The notes under the pieces are model-generated. The model did not search any database, was not told the origin of the DNA, and saw nothing but the letters and a program-made list of their open reading frames with translations. Both the position numbers and the translations under genes were made by a program. From Photobacterium arenosum (GTDB lineage: Bacteria > Pseudomonadota > Gammaproteobacteria > Enterobacterales > Vibrionaceae), in NCBI RefSeq assembly GCF_014841115.1, contig NZ_JACYTP010000002.1, positions 1-64,000 of the forward strand: a stretch of DNA of 64,000 bases. The letters are read 5' to 3'. Positions 29,001 to 37,356 of this stretch are shown in pieces; positions within the stretch are counted from its first letter, which is position 1, and each line of letters starts with the position of its first letter.

Positions 29001-29276
29001 TCAGAGCACGACACGAACAATGTCGATTTCACCCAGCTCTTTATACAGGGTTTCAACCTGCTCAATATGGGTCGCTGTGATAGTGATAGACACGGCACTG
29101 TAGGTCCCTTTTCCGCTTGGTTTAACGGTTGGGGTATAATCGCCAGGCGCATGACGCTGGACAACTTCCACCACCAAATCAGGCAGCTCAGGCTTGTTAA
29201 AGCCCATTACCTTGAAAGAAAACTGACAAGGGAACTCGAGTAAATCTTTAAGTTTTGGCTGTTCTTGCTGTTGCAT
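29001..29276 (-). CDS. ybeD: YbeD family protein (DUF493)
   Basis: A 91-residue protein with an ACT-like ferredoxin fold. [17 protein letters not shown] and the C-terminal [18 protein letters not shown] are conserved family ends. In E. coli, ybeD is near lipB and a role in lipoate or glycine metabolism has been suggested but not proven. I take the ATG at 29276 ([10 protein letters not shown]), which has gggag at a good distance, over the frame's earlier start. Confidence 0.9.
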   Translation of the reverse strand: MQQQEQPKLKDLLEFPCQFSFKVMGFNKPELPDLVVEVVQRHAPGDYTPTVKPSGKGTYSAVSITITATHIEQVETLYKELGEIDIVRVVL

Positions 29277-29393
29277 GCTGAACTCCCAGGAAGGTATGCG
29301 GTATATCACAATTTAGGGCAGCATATTAATGGCTCGCAGTCCATAACACAAGTCAAGCATAGGGGCTGGGAAGCAGGCCGCAGCGGCAAAAAG

Positions 29394-29421
29394 AAAAAGG
29401 ACAGCGAGGCTGTCCTTTATC
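29394..29421 (-). terminator. Terminator downstream of dacA
   Basis: The stem aaaggacagc/gctgtccttt with a three-base loop follows the dacA stop on the minus strand, with a T-rich tail (ttttt then cttttt). Confidence 0.85.
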
Positions 29422-29433
29422 AAAAGCGGTGAC

Positions 29434-30609
29434 TTAGCTTAGCCAGCCTTTAAAGAGTAAGACTACGTAGTCAATTAAGCGGCTGAAAATACTGCCTTCG
29501 TTAACTTCGTTGAGCGCCAGAAGCGGGTATTCAGCCACGTCTTCATCGCCCAGACGGTAGTAAAGTTTACCTACCACGTCGCCTTTACGGATAGGCGCTT
29601 TTAACTCTTTTTCCAGCACAAAGTTAGCTTTCAGATCTTTGGCGGAACCGCGAGGCAAGGTCACGAAAGTATCCTGATTGACGCCCAGGGAGACTTCATC
29701 GTTGTCGCCCATCCAGACTTTTTCGGTGACAAAAGTTTCGTTCGCTTTATGCGGCGAAACGGTTTCGAAGAAGCGGAAACCGTAGTTCAGTAACTTCTTA
29801 CTCTCAGCCTTACGGGCATTGGCGCTTTTGGTGCCCATCACAACCGCAATCAGGCGCATCTGACCTTCAGTGGCGGTACTGACCAGGCTGTAACCCGCAT
29901 TGTCCGTGTGGCCGGTTTTCAGGCCGTCAACATTCAGGCTTTTGTCCCACAGCAGGCTGTTACGGTTAAACTGTTCAATGCCGTTGTAACGGAATGATTT
30001 TTCTTTATAGATGGCAAACTCATCCGGCACATCACGGATCAGACCCTGTGCCAGCAAGGCCATATCATAAGGTGTGGTGTACAGTTTGTCGTTGTCCAGG
30101 CCGTGTACATTGGCGAAGTGTGTTGAATCCATGCCCAGCGATTTCGCCCAGCCATTCATCAGATCAACGAACGAGTCTTCTGAACCGGCGACATGTTCAG
30201 CCATGGCCACACAGGCATCATTGCCGGACTGAATAATAATGCCGCGATTAAGGTCAGCGACTTTTACTTCGCTGCCCACTTCAATGAACATTTTTGATGA
30301 ACCCGGGAAATTTTTTGCCCAGGCATTTTTGCTGATCACAACAGTATCATCCATAGAGATGTTACCGCGTTTGATTTCCTGACCGATCACATAACTGGTC
30401 ATCATTTTAGTCAGGCTTGCAGGTGGAATCTTATCGTATTCTTGTTGCCCGGCAAGAATTTTACCTGAATGGTAATCCATCAGGACATAACCTTTAGCGG
30501 CTATCTGCGGGGCTTCTGGAACAACGGCGGGCGCCGCGGCCGCTGAAAGACTAGTCAGTAAAGCGGTTGAAACAGCGACAGAGCGAAAAAATGCAGCAGA
30601 TTTATTCAT
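29434..30609 (-). CDS. dacA: D-alanyl-D-alanine carboxypeptidase (PBP5)
   Basis: A 391-residue penicillin-binding protein that trims the terminal D-Ala of peptidoglycan pentapeptides. A signal peptide (about 1-26) precedes the SxxK motif PASLTKMMTSY, the SGN motif in IQSGNDACVAMAEH and the KTG motif in DGLKTGHTDNAGYS. The C-terminal SRLIDYVVLLFKGWLS is the amphipathic helix that tethers PBP5 to the inner membrane. The start at 30609 (MNKSAAFFRS) gives the signal peptide directly. It is the last gene of the elongation cluster. Confidence 0.97.
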   Translation of the reverse strand: MNKSAAFFRSVAVSTALLTSLSAAAAPAVVPEAPQIAAKGYVLMDYHSGKILAGQQEYDKIPPASLTKMMTSYVIGQEIKRGNISMDDTVVISKNAWAKNFPGSSKMFIEVGSEVKVADLNRGIIIQSGNDACVAMAEHVAGSEDSFVDLMNGWAKSLGMDSTHFANVHGLDNDKLYTTPYDMALLAQGLIRDVPDEFAIYKEKSFRYNGIEQFNRNSLLWDKSLNVDGLKTGHTDNAGYSLVSTATEGQMRLIAVVMGTKSANARKAESKKLLNYGFRFFETVSPHKANETFVTEKVWMGDNDEVSLGVNQDTFVTLPRGSAKDLKANFVLEKELKAPIRKGDVVGKLYYRLGDEDVAEYPLLALNEVNEGSIFSRLIDYVVLLFKGWLS

Positions 30610-30662
30610 GATATATGTTACTTGGGTTACGGATATCAAAAAATTGGAACCACTATATCAGA

Positions 30663-30687
30663 TTGAGCTTGTTTAAACAGTTCTCAA
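30663..30687. repeat. Nested dyad upstream of dacA
   Basis: ttgag (30663-30667) and ctcaa (30683-30687) flank the palindrome gtttaaac (30671-30678). It lies 54-78 bases ahead of the dacA ATG and could be a protein-binding site. No known regulator consensus is matched. Confidence 0.4.
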
Positions 30688-30760
30688 CCAGAGGAATAGT
30701 GGTTCATTGAGGGATCTTGTGAAATTTTTACATTCTTTTGTCAGACTTTGCCCTGACAAA

Positions 30761-31573
30761 TTAGTTCAACTCACGTTGTTCAGAAACGACAAATGCTTCC
30801 GGGAATTGGCTCGCCCTGGCTTTATTTCTTTGTATCTCGGCTTCACCTGAGTCGAGGTACGGACCCAGGCGAAGCCGATAGACGGCGGCGGACTCGGCTT
30901 TTTTTACATCAACCTGGGTGTTGAACTCTGATTTGAGCTTCTGAGCGGCGAGTTGGGCTTTATTGAGATCACTGAATGCTGCCAATTGCACAAAGAACCA
31001 TTTGGGATTTGCGCTTTGCCATTCAGCAGTAGAGTCTGGTTTGGGCATCTGCAGCAGCTCAATTTTGACCGGCGCCGTGCCGTGACCCACCACATCCAGT
31101 TTGGTGGCCGCTGCCATGCTGAGATCTATGATACGCCCTTCATGGAACGGGCCGCGGTCATTGACCCGGACAATGGCACTTTTGCCATTGCTGGTGTTGG
31201 TGACTCTGACATAGCTGGGTAACGGTAAGGTTTTATGCGCCGCTGTCATCGAATACATGTCATAAATTTCGCCGTTAGACGTTTTGTGACCATGAAACTT
31301 TTTGCCGTACCATGAGGCCAGCCCTTCTTCGCTAAAAGGCTGCTCGGCCGGTACAATGGCGTAGGCCTGGCCTCTCAGCGTGTAATCTTTATTGCCGGCC
31401 AGACTTTTGGGTTCGTACCTTGGCTGTGCATCTTCAATGTGATCCAGGGTGGGGGAACTCTCTGGCGCGTGGTCATCTTTTATCTGATAGCGATCGGAGT
31501 GAGTCGTGCTGCACCCTGCCATGAGCAGGGTGACACTGAGTGAAAAAGCGAGTGATTTGGACACTGTGTGCAT
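30761..31573 (-). CDS. rlpA: Septal ring lytic transglycosylase RlpA
   Basis: A 270-residue lipoprotein. The lipobox is LLMAGC (Cys20). The double-psi beta-barrel domain carries GLASWYGKKFHGHKTSNGE and the catalytic-site segment VRVNDRGPFHEGRIIDLS. A C-terminal SPOR domain (about 190-268) binds denuded septal glycan. It overlaps the upstream rodA by one base and precedes dacA on the same strand. Confidence 0.95.
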   Translation of the reverse strand: MHTVSKSLAFSLSVTLLMAGCSTTHSDRYQIKDDHAPESSPTLDHIEDAQPRYEPKSLAGNKDYTLRGQAYAIVPAEQPFSEEGLASWYGKKFHGHKTSNGEIYDMYSMTAAHKTLPLPSYVRVTNTSNGKSAIVRVNDRGPFHEGRIIDLSMAAATKLDVVGHGTAPVKIELLQMPKPDSTAEWQSANPKWFFVQLAAFSDLNKAQLAAQKLKSEFNTQVDVKKAESAAVYRLRLGPYLDSGEAEIQRNKARASQFPEAFVVSEQRELN

Positions 31574-32694
31574 CAGTTAGCCTTGGACAACATTTTTCTG
31601 TGGGTGTGGATAGACATCAGGATACCGAAACCTGCCATCAGGGTGACCATGGAGGTGCCGCCGTAGCTGACCAGGGGCAGCGGAACGCCGACCACAGGCA
31701 ATAAGCCACTGACCATGCCAATATTGACGAATACATAAACAAAAAAGCTCAATACGATACTGCCTGCCATCATACGGCCAAAGGCGGTTTGTGCCCGGCT
31801 GGCCAGTAGCAGCCCGCGGCCGATAACGAACAGATACAGGGCCAGCAGGCCGATGACCCCGGACAGTCCCCATTCCTCTGCGATGACAGCAAAAATGAAG
31901 TCGGTATGGCGTTCCGGCAAAAACTCCAGCTGTGACTGGGTGCCGTGGAGCCAGCCTTTACCGGTAATACCGCCTGAACCAATGGCAATTTTCGACTGAA
32001 TGATGTGATAACCCGCGCCGAGTGGATCGGACTCAGGGTTAAACAGTGTCAGTACCCGGGTGCGCTGATAATCATGCATCAGGAAGAACCAGAGCACCGG
32101 GATGAACGCACCGATCAGCATGCCGGCAAAAATAATAATCCGCCAGCTGATGCCGGACAGAAAAAGCACAAATACCCCGGATGCGGCGATCAGGATCGAT
32201 GTGCCCAGATCGGGTTGTTTGGCAATTAGAATGGTTGGCACGAAAATCATCAGGGTTGCGATGATAATATTTTTCAGGCTGGGGGGCAGCGGGTGGTTTC
32301 CGATAAAACGGGCCACCATTAAGGGGACAGCCAGCTTGATCAATTCAGAAGGCTGGAAACGGACGACGCCCAGATCCAGCCAGCGCTGTGCCCCTTTGGA
32401 AATTTCGCCCACCAGCAGTACTCCCACCAGCAGCAGTAAGCCGACCCCGAACAGATAGGGAGCCCAGGCTTCATAGTGGCGAGGGGCAATCTGGGCCAGG
32501 ATGAACATCACCGCCAGAGACAGCAGCATACGGACCGCCTGGCGTTCCATCATGTCAAGGTTCTGGCCGCTGGCACTGTACATGACGACCAGGGCGAATC
32601 CCATCAGCGTTAGGATCCCCAATAATAAAGGAACGTCGATATGCAGGCGATCACTCAAGGTGGCTTTGCTGCCTGCCGCAGCCATGATACTCAT
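31573..32694 (-). CDS. mrdB: Rod-shape SEDS glycosyltransferase RodA
   Basis: A 373-residue integral membrane peptidoglycan polymerase with ten helices that works with PBP2 in the elongasome. SEDS landmarks are [20 protein letters not shown] with the catalytic-site Asp, and [19 protein letters not shown] near the end. Its ATG overlaps the stop of mrdA by four bases (ATGA), and its stop overlaps the rlpA ATG. Confidence 0.97.
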   Translation of the reverse strand: MSIMAAAGSKATLSDRLHIDVPLLLGILTLMGFALVVMYSASGQNLDMMERQAVRMLLSLAVMFILAQIAPRHYEAWAPYLFGVGLLLLVGVLLVGEISKGAQRWLDLGVVRFQPSELIKLAVPLMVARFIGNHPLPPSLKNIIIATLMIFVPTILIAKQPDLGTSILIAASGVFVLFLSGISWRIIIFAGMLIGAFIPVLWFFLMHDYQRTRVLTLFNPESDPLGAGYHIIQSKIAIGSGGITGKGWLHGTQSQLEFLPERHTDFIFAVIAEEWGLSGVIGLLALYLFVIGRGLLLASRAQTAFGRMMAGSIVLSFFVYVFVNIGMVSGLLPVVGVPLPLVSYGGTSMVTLMAGFGILMSIHTHRKMLSKAN

Positions 32695-34628
32695 TGCGAA
32701 ACCTCAGCCAATGTCGATTTATCTTTGTCATCTTGATTGAGCAGCATATGGTCAAAAATCTGCCTTGCGACCGGGCCACCATTACTGGAACCGCCACCGG
32801 CATTTTCAAGCACCATTGCCACTACGTATTCAGGGTGCTCAAAGGGGGCAAAAGCGGTGAACAGCGCGTGGTCTCGCAGATGTTCTTCAAGCTCTTCGGC
32901 ATTATATTCTTCATCTTCAGCCAGTCCGAAAACCTGGGCTGAACCGGATTTACCGCCAGCTTTGTATTCTGCGCCGTAGAAAGAGCGTCTTGCCGTCCCG
33001 CGGTTGCCATGCAGTACCCGGTACATACCATCTTTGGCGACCTGCCAGTATTTAGGATCGACACCGGAAATGGGCGGAAAAACTTCGTACTTGGCGGGGA
33101 TTTCTCCATCGGCATCCATAATGCTTTTCAGCAAATGCGGCGCCCGGACAACACCGTCATTGACCAGTACTGTGGTCGCTTTGGCTATCTGCAATGGCGT
33201 TGATGTCCAGTACCCTTGCCCGATCCCGACAGGAATGGTGTCGCCCTGATACCAGGGCTGGCGGAAACGTGCCTGTTTCCATTCGCGGGTAGGCATGTTT
33301 GCTTTGCTCTCTTCCGCAATATCAATCCCGGTATATTCACCGTAGCCAAACTTGCTCATCCATGATGATAACCTGTCGATCCCCATGTCATAGGCAATCT
33401 GATAGAAAAAGGTATCGACTGACTCTTCAATGGCTTTGTGGATACTGACTTTGCCGTGACCCCAGCGCAGCCAGTCACGGAATGGCCGGCTGTTGGTGTT
33501 CGGGATTTTCCAGTAGCCAGGATCGTTGCGTGTCGTCCGTGTTGTGATGACGCCTTCGGCTAAGGCTGCCACAGCAATCGCCGGTTTGACGGTTGAGGCC
33601 GGCGGGTAAATCCCCAGAGTAACCCGGTTCACCAGCGGCCTGTCTTTGTCATTGAGTAATTCGTTGTACTGTTTCGAAGAAATGCCATGTACGAACAGGT
33701 TAGGGTCATAACTCGGGCTGGAAACCATCGCAAGCACGGAGGAATCTTCTGGATCCATCACCACCACAGAACCCCGTTTCAGCTTGGTGTATTCTTCACC
33801 GGTTTCCGGGTCGATTTTCTTTTCAGTCAGCAGCTCTTTAACATACAACTGCAGACCAATATCCAGATTCAGGCGCAGATCTTTGCCCGGCACAGGCGGT
33901 ACATATTTCAGGGTGCGGATGATACGGCCGCGGCTGTTGACTTCGACTTCCTGGTAGCCAGAGGTGCCGTGCAGCAACTCTTCATAGTATTTTTCAATGC
34001 CCAGCTTGCCGATATCCCGGGTGGCCTTGTAGTTGTTAAGGCGCTCTTCCCTGTCCAGCATCTCTAGATCCCTGTCATTGATTTTTGCCACATAACCAAG
34101 CACATGGGTGAGCGCGTCGCCGTAAGGGTAGTAACGTTTCAGGTAGGCTTTAACTTCCACACCCGGAAAACGGTGCTGATTAACGGAGAAAAGGGCGACT
34201 TCTTTTTCGGTCAGCTGGTTACGCAGCGGTACAGAGTTAAAGCGCCGGGTACGGCGACGCTCTTTGTCAAAGCGTTCAACCTCTTCCTCTGTGATCCCCA
34301 GCAGTGATTTCAGACGGCCAAAGGTATCATCCAGATCCGGGACTTTCTCTGTGACCACTTCCAGCGAATACACTGGCCTGTTTTCGGCCAGTAATACACC
34401 GTTACGGTCGTAAATCATGCCGCGGTTAGGCGAGACAGGGACAATTTTGATGCGGTTGTCATTGGAGCGGGTCTGATAATCTTCAAACTCACGAACCTGA
34501 ATGTGATACAGGTTCGCAATCAGCACACCAATCAAAGCAAAGATACCGACAAAGGAGAAGACCGCTCGTCTGAAAAACAGAGACGATTCGGCCTGATGAT
34601 CCCGGATCTGAAGTCGCTTTCTGCGCAT
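32691..34628 (-). CDS. mrdA: Penicillin-binding protein 2
   Basis: A 645-residue class B transpeptidase for cell elongation. It has one membrane helix (about 22-42), a pedestal domain, then the transpeptidase motifs: SxxK in [13 protein letters not shown], SxD in [15 protein letters not shown] and KSG in [13 protein letters not shown]. Slightly longer than in E. coli (633). It lies between rlmH (five bases upstream) and rodA (overlapping). Confidence 0.97.
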   Translation of the reverse strand: MRRKRLQIRDHQAESSLFFRRAVFSFVGIFALIGVLIANLYHIQVREFEDYQTRSNDNRIKIVPVSPNRGMIYDRNGVLLAENRPVYSLEVVTEKVPDLDDTFGRLKSLLGITEEEVERFDKERRRTRRFNSVPLRNQLTEKEVALFSVNQHRFPGVEVKAYLKRYYPYGDALTHVLGYVAKINDRDLEMLDREERLNNYKATRDIGKLGIEKYYEELLHGTSGYQEVEVNSRGRIIRTLKYVPPVPGKDLRLNLDIGLQLYVKELLTEKKIDPETGEEYTKLKRGSVVVMDPEDSSVLAMVSSPSYDPNLFVHGISSKQYNELLNDKDRPLVNRVTLGIYPPASTVKPAIAVAALAEGVITTRTTRNDPGYWKIPNTNSRPFRDWLRWGHGKVSIHKAIEESVDTFFYQIAYDMGIDRLSSWMSKFGYGEYTGIDIAEESKANMPTREWKQARFRQPWYQGDTIPVGIGQGYWTSTPLQIAKATTVLVNDGVVRAPHLLKSIMDADGEIPAKYEVFPPISGVDPKYWQVAKDGMYRVLHGNRGTARRSFYGAEYKAGGKSGSAQVFGLAEDEEYNAEELEEHLRDHALFTAFAPFEHPEYVVAMVLENAGGGSSNGGPVARQIFDHMLLNQDDKDKSTLAEVSQ

Positions 34629-34633
34629 GCCGT

Positions 34634-35104
34634 CTATTCCCTGTGGTATGGGTGGTTGGCTGTGATGCTCCAGGCCCGGTAAAGGCTTTCGGCCATCACA
34701 ATACGCACCAGCGGATGTGGCAGCGTTAACGGAGACAGGGACCAGCTTTGTTCTGCAGCGGCTTTACAGGCCGGTGCCAGACCTTCAGGTCCGCCAATCA
34801 GTATAGACACATCCCGGCCGTCCAGTTTCCAGCTTTCCATCTGATCGGCCAGTTGTTCTGTGTCCCAGCGTTTACCCGGAATATCTAAGGTGACAATGCG
34901 GTTGCCTTTGGCAACGGCAGCCAGCATAGCCTCGCCTTCTTTTTGCAGAATACGGGCTATATCCGCATTTTTACCCCGTTTGCCGGCTGTAATTTCAATC
35001 AGTTCCAGCGGCATATCTTTAGGAAAACGGCGGCGGTATTCCTCAAAGCCGGTTTCTACCCATTTAGGCATTTTTGTGCCGACCGCGATCAGTTGCAACT
35101 TCAT
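34634..35104 (-). CDS. rlmH: 23S rRNA pseudouridine(1915) N3-methyltransferase
   Basis: A 156-residue SPOUT methyltransferase that modifies pseudouridine 1915 in helix 69 of 23S rRNA on the assembled ribosome. It forms a knotted homodimer. [15 protein letters not shown] and [19 protein letters not shown] are the SAM-binding knot motifs, and the C-terminus NHPYHRE matches the family. It begins seven bases after rsfS ends. Confidence 0.97.
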   Translation of the reverse strand: MKLQLIAVGTKMPKWVETGFEEYRRRFPKDMPLELIEITAGKRGKNADIARILQKEGEAMLAAVAKGNRIVTLDIPGKRWDTEQLADQMESWKLDGRDVSILIGGPEGLAPACKAAAEQSWSLSPLTLPHPLVRIVMAESLYRAWSITANHPYHRE

Positions 35105-35111
35105 CCGTCAG

Positions 35112-35429
35112 TTAGCCCCAAAGCTTCTCCAGTTGGTAAAGCTGACGCGCATCTTCTTGCATGATGTGCAGCATGACGCTTCCCATATCAACCACGACCC
35201 ATTCAGCGTCTTCTTCGCCACTGATACCAAACGGCGGGAAGTCTATCAGTTTGGAGGCAGTGTTGACATTGTCTGCAATCGAAGCGACGTGGCGGTTTGA
35301 AGTACCGGTACAAACGACCATGAGATCAGTAATGCTGGATTTGCCGCGCACATCCAGAGTGACTATGTCCAGGGCTTTCATGTCATCAATTTTGTCAATG
35401 ACGAAGTCGTGTAGTTCTTGTAGCTGCAA
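35112..35429 (-). CDS. rsfS: Ribosome silencing factor RsfS
   Basis: A 105-residue protein that binds uL14 on the large subunit and blocks subunit joining in stationary phase. KSSITDLMVVCTGTSNRHVASIADNV and the C-terminal MQEDARQLYQLEKLWG are conserved. I start at the TTG at 35429 (LQLQELHDFV): gagggag lies at ideal spacing and the resulting length equals E. coli RsfS (105). A TTG 15 bases earlier overlaps that ribosome binding site and is unlikely. There is no ATG option. It is transcribed with rlmH downstream. Confidence 0.93.
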   Translation of the reverse strand: MQLQELHDFVIDKIDDMKALDIVTLDVRGKSSITDLMVVCTGTSNRHVASIADNVNTASKLIDFPPFGISGEEDAEWVVVDMGSVMLHIMQEDARQLYQLEKLWG

Positions 35430-35504
35430 AGGGGTCTCCCTCAATTCAGTCTTCTCTTGTTATTAGAGTCAGGTGGGCCGATCGGGTTCACATTTTAACG
35501 CTGG

Positions 35505-35513
35505 AGTATACCA
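35505..35513 (-). promoter_or_regulatory. Extended -10 promoter of rsfS
   Basis: The minus strand reads TGGTATACT, a TGn extended -10 with the near-consensus hexamer TATACT. There is no convincing -35. Transcription would start near 35498, about 70 bases before the rsfS start codon. Confidence 0.5.
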
Positions 35514-35586
35514 TGCTCAATTCTGGCTGACGCTTGCGTGGTGCAGTGATGTACAGATTTTTTGAGCATCAGCCAGTTTTAACAAT
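35513..35586. repeat. Interleaved inverted repeats between holA and rsfS
   Basis: atgctcaa (35513-35520) pairs with ttgagcat (35572-35579), and ctggctga (35523-35530) pairs with tcagccag (35579-35586). Both pairs are perfect over eight bases and their order is 1-2-1'-2', the topology of an H-type pseudoknot. The segment overlaps the extended -10 of rsfS. Confidence 0.6.
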
Positions 35587-35601
35587 AATTTGCCAGCGGT
35601 G

Positions 35602-36633
35602 TCAGTGGGACTGCAAAGGTAAGCCCTTACTCAGTCCGCACATCATGGCGCATAATGTGCTTAAACCGGGCCAGATACTGGTGTCATAGTCGGTTTTAGC
35701 CTGGCGTTCAAGCTGACTGAGTTGTTGGATAGCTGTTAGCAGAGCAGGTAAGGGTAATCGGTGCAAGGCGCCCACATAGAGTTCACGCCGGTTTTGCCAA
35801 ACCCGAAAATTTTCGAGGATCCGGTTCAGGGGGATTCCCTGTTTACCCATTTCCTGCATGCGGTACAGCTGGGTCAGTTCACGTTGCAAGGTACGCAGAA
35901 TAATAATAGCTTCCACCCCTTCGGCTTCGAGCTGACGCACAATGCGCTGACTGCGTTTTGCCTGACCGGCCAGTAAGGCATCCAGCAGCTGAAACGGGGT
36001 GTAGTGGTTATGGCGGCTAAGCGCCTCCTGAATCCGGGGCACGGTCAGGGTGCCGTCAGGATAAATCAGGGTGAGTTTGTGCAGACTCTGTGCCAGTGCC
36101 AGCAGGTTACCTTCATGCCACTGAGCCAGTATCTGTATGGTTTCTGCATCGGCATTCAGCCCCAGTTGCTGACAACGCTGCTGGATGAAGCGGGGTAGCT
36201 GACGGGCATCAGGCGTATTGCAGGGCACATATATCCCCTGAGTCGTGAGCGCTTTAAACCAGGCGCTGCTTTCTTGTTTTTTATTGAGACGCGGGCCCTG
36301 CACCAGCAACAGGATATCCGGATGTAAAGCATCAATCACTGTTTGCAGTGATTTGGCCTGAGTCGCCGTGATACCGCTGTCCGGCATGGTCAGTTCGATG
36401 ATCTGGCGTGAAGAGAACAAACTCAGCGCCTGGCAATTATCCAGTACTTCATTCCAGTCCAGCTGATTATCTATGCTGTGGCTGTGTCGCTCGAGAAAAC
36501 CGGCGTCTTTGGCCTGTTGCCGCACCCGGTCAGCCGTTTCCTGTAACAGCAAAGGTTCGTTGCCAGCAAGCAGATAAGCGGAGGCTAACCCCTGTTTTAA
36601 TCGCTCAGCCAGCTGTTCCGGGTAGATCCTCAT
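35602..36633 (-). CDS. holA: DNA polymerase III delta subunit
   Basis: A 343-residue clamp-loader subunit that opens the beta sliding clamp. The N-terminal MRIYPEQLAERLKQGLASAYLLAGNEPLLLQE is typical, with the beta-interacting segment near SLFSSRQIIEL. The AAA+-like fold has no working Walker motif, as expected for delta. It overlaps the lptE stop by four bases. In E. coli nadD follows; here it does not. Confidence 0.95.
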   Translation of the reverse strand: MRIYPEQLAERLKQGLASAYLLAGNEPLLLQETADRVRQQAKDAGFLERHSHSIDNQLDWNEVLDNCQALSLFSSRQIIELTMPDSGITATQAKSLQTVIDALHPDILLLVQGPRLNKKQESSAWFKALTTQGIYVPCNTPDARQLPRFIQQRCQQLGLNADAETIQILAQWHEGNLLALAQSLHKLTLIYPDGTLTVPRIQEALSRHNHYTPFQLLDALLAGQAKRSQRIVRQLEAEGVEAIIILRTLQRELTQLYRMQEMGKQGIPLNRILENFRVWQNRRELYVGALHRLPLPALLTAIQQLSQLERQAKTDYDTSIWPGLSTLCAMMCGLSKGLPLQSH

Positions 36634-37277
36634 TGCGCCGCGCTGTCCATGGTGTCGAACATCCGATCTGCGGCCTGTTTATCGGCATCGGTTTCTGTCT
36701 CAATTGTTGTGACACTGCCATTGGCGTCGCTGGCAGAACGCTCTGCATTGTCAGAGTCTGACTGGTTCAGGTCGGCGGTCAGACGGGCAAGCTGACGCAT
36801 AATCTGGCGCGAGGCCTGCTGGCGCATTTCATCGAGCAACATATCGCGTTCCACCGACTTTGCCAGTGCGGTTAACGGGTTATCCAGAAAGCTGCGGTTA
36901 ACTTTAGTGGTAAAGCGCTTGGCCCCTTTTTCAGGCACCACCACCTGATAGTTGACGGTATAGGTCAGTTCGTACTCGGCGGCACGGCTGTTCTGGTATA
37001 AGGATAAGGTACGCTCCCCCTGAGATTCACTGATCAGATGCAGATTGGGCACCTGAGACGATGGCGGAACGGCTTCAATACCGTGCAGTTTGAACTGGGA
37101 TTTCACCATACGGGTCAGCGGGCCGTATTTATCAAAGCTGGTCAGAGACAGGCGGGCAATATCGTCGGGCAGCATGTAGTTACCACGTAAATGGAAGCCG
37201 CATGATGCAGTGGCCAGCGCCAGTACGACGACAAAGACCAGACGGAAACGGGACAGTAGGGATGACGCTGCGCTCAC
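36630..37277 (-). CDS. lptE: LPS-assembly lipoprotein LptE
   Basis: A 215-residue outer-membrane lipoprotein that plugs the LptD barrel and helps insert lipopolysaccharide. The signal peptide ends at ATASCGFHLRG, where Cys26 is the lipidated residue. The C-terminal third is Ser/Asp/Thr-rich and probably disordered. It lies between leuS and holA, overlapping holA by four bases. This order is as in E. coli. Confidence 0.93.
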   Translation of the reverse strand: MSAASSLLSRFRLVFVVVLALATASCGFHLRGNYMLPDDIARLSLTSFDKYGPLTRMVKSQFKLHGIEAVPPSSQVPNLHLISESQGERTLSLYQNSRAAEYELTYTVNYQVVVPEKGAKRFTTKVNRSFLDNPLTALAKSVERDMLLDEMRQQASRQIMRQLARLTADLNQSDSDNAERSASDANGSVTTIETETDADKQAADRMFDTMDSAAQ

Positions 37278-37316
37278 CGTGTCTACTCCTTAGTAACAAA
37301 TTCGAGAGTGAAAGAG

Positions 37317-37345
37317 AAAACGCCTTCCCACTGGGAAGGCGTTGT
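37317..37345 (-). terminator. Terminator or attenuator between leuS and lptE
   Basis: The stem aacgccttccca/tgggaaggcgtt followed on the minus strand by ttttctcttt lies just after leuS. The next gene in the same direction follows at once, so partial readthrough into lptE-holA is likely. Confidence 0.75.
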
Positions 37346-37356
37346 TGGTATGCCTG

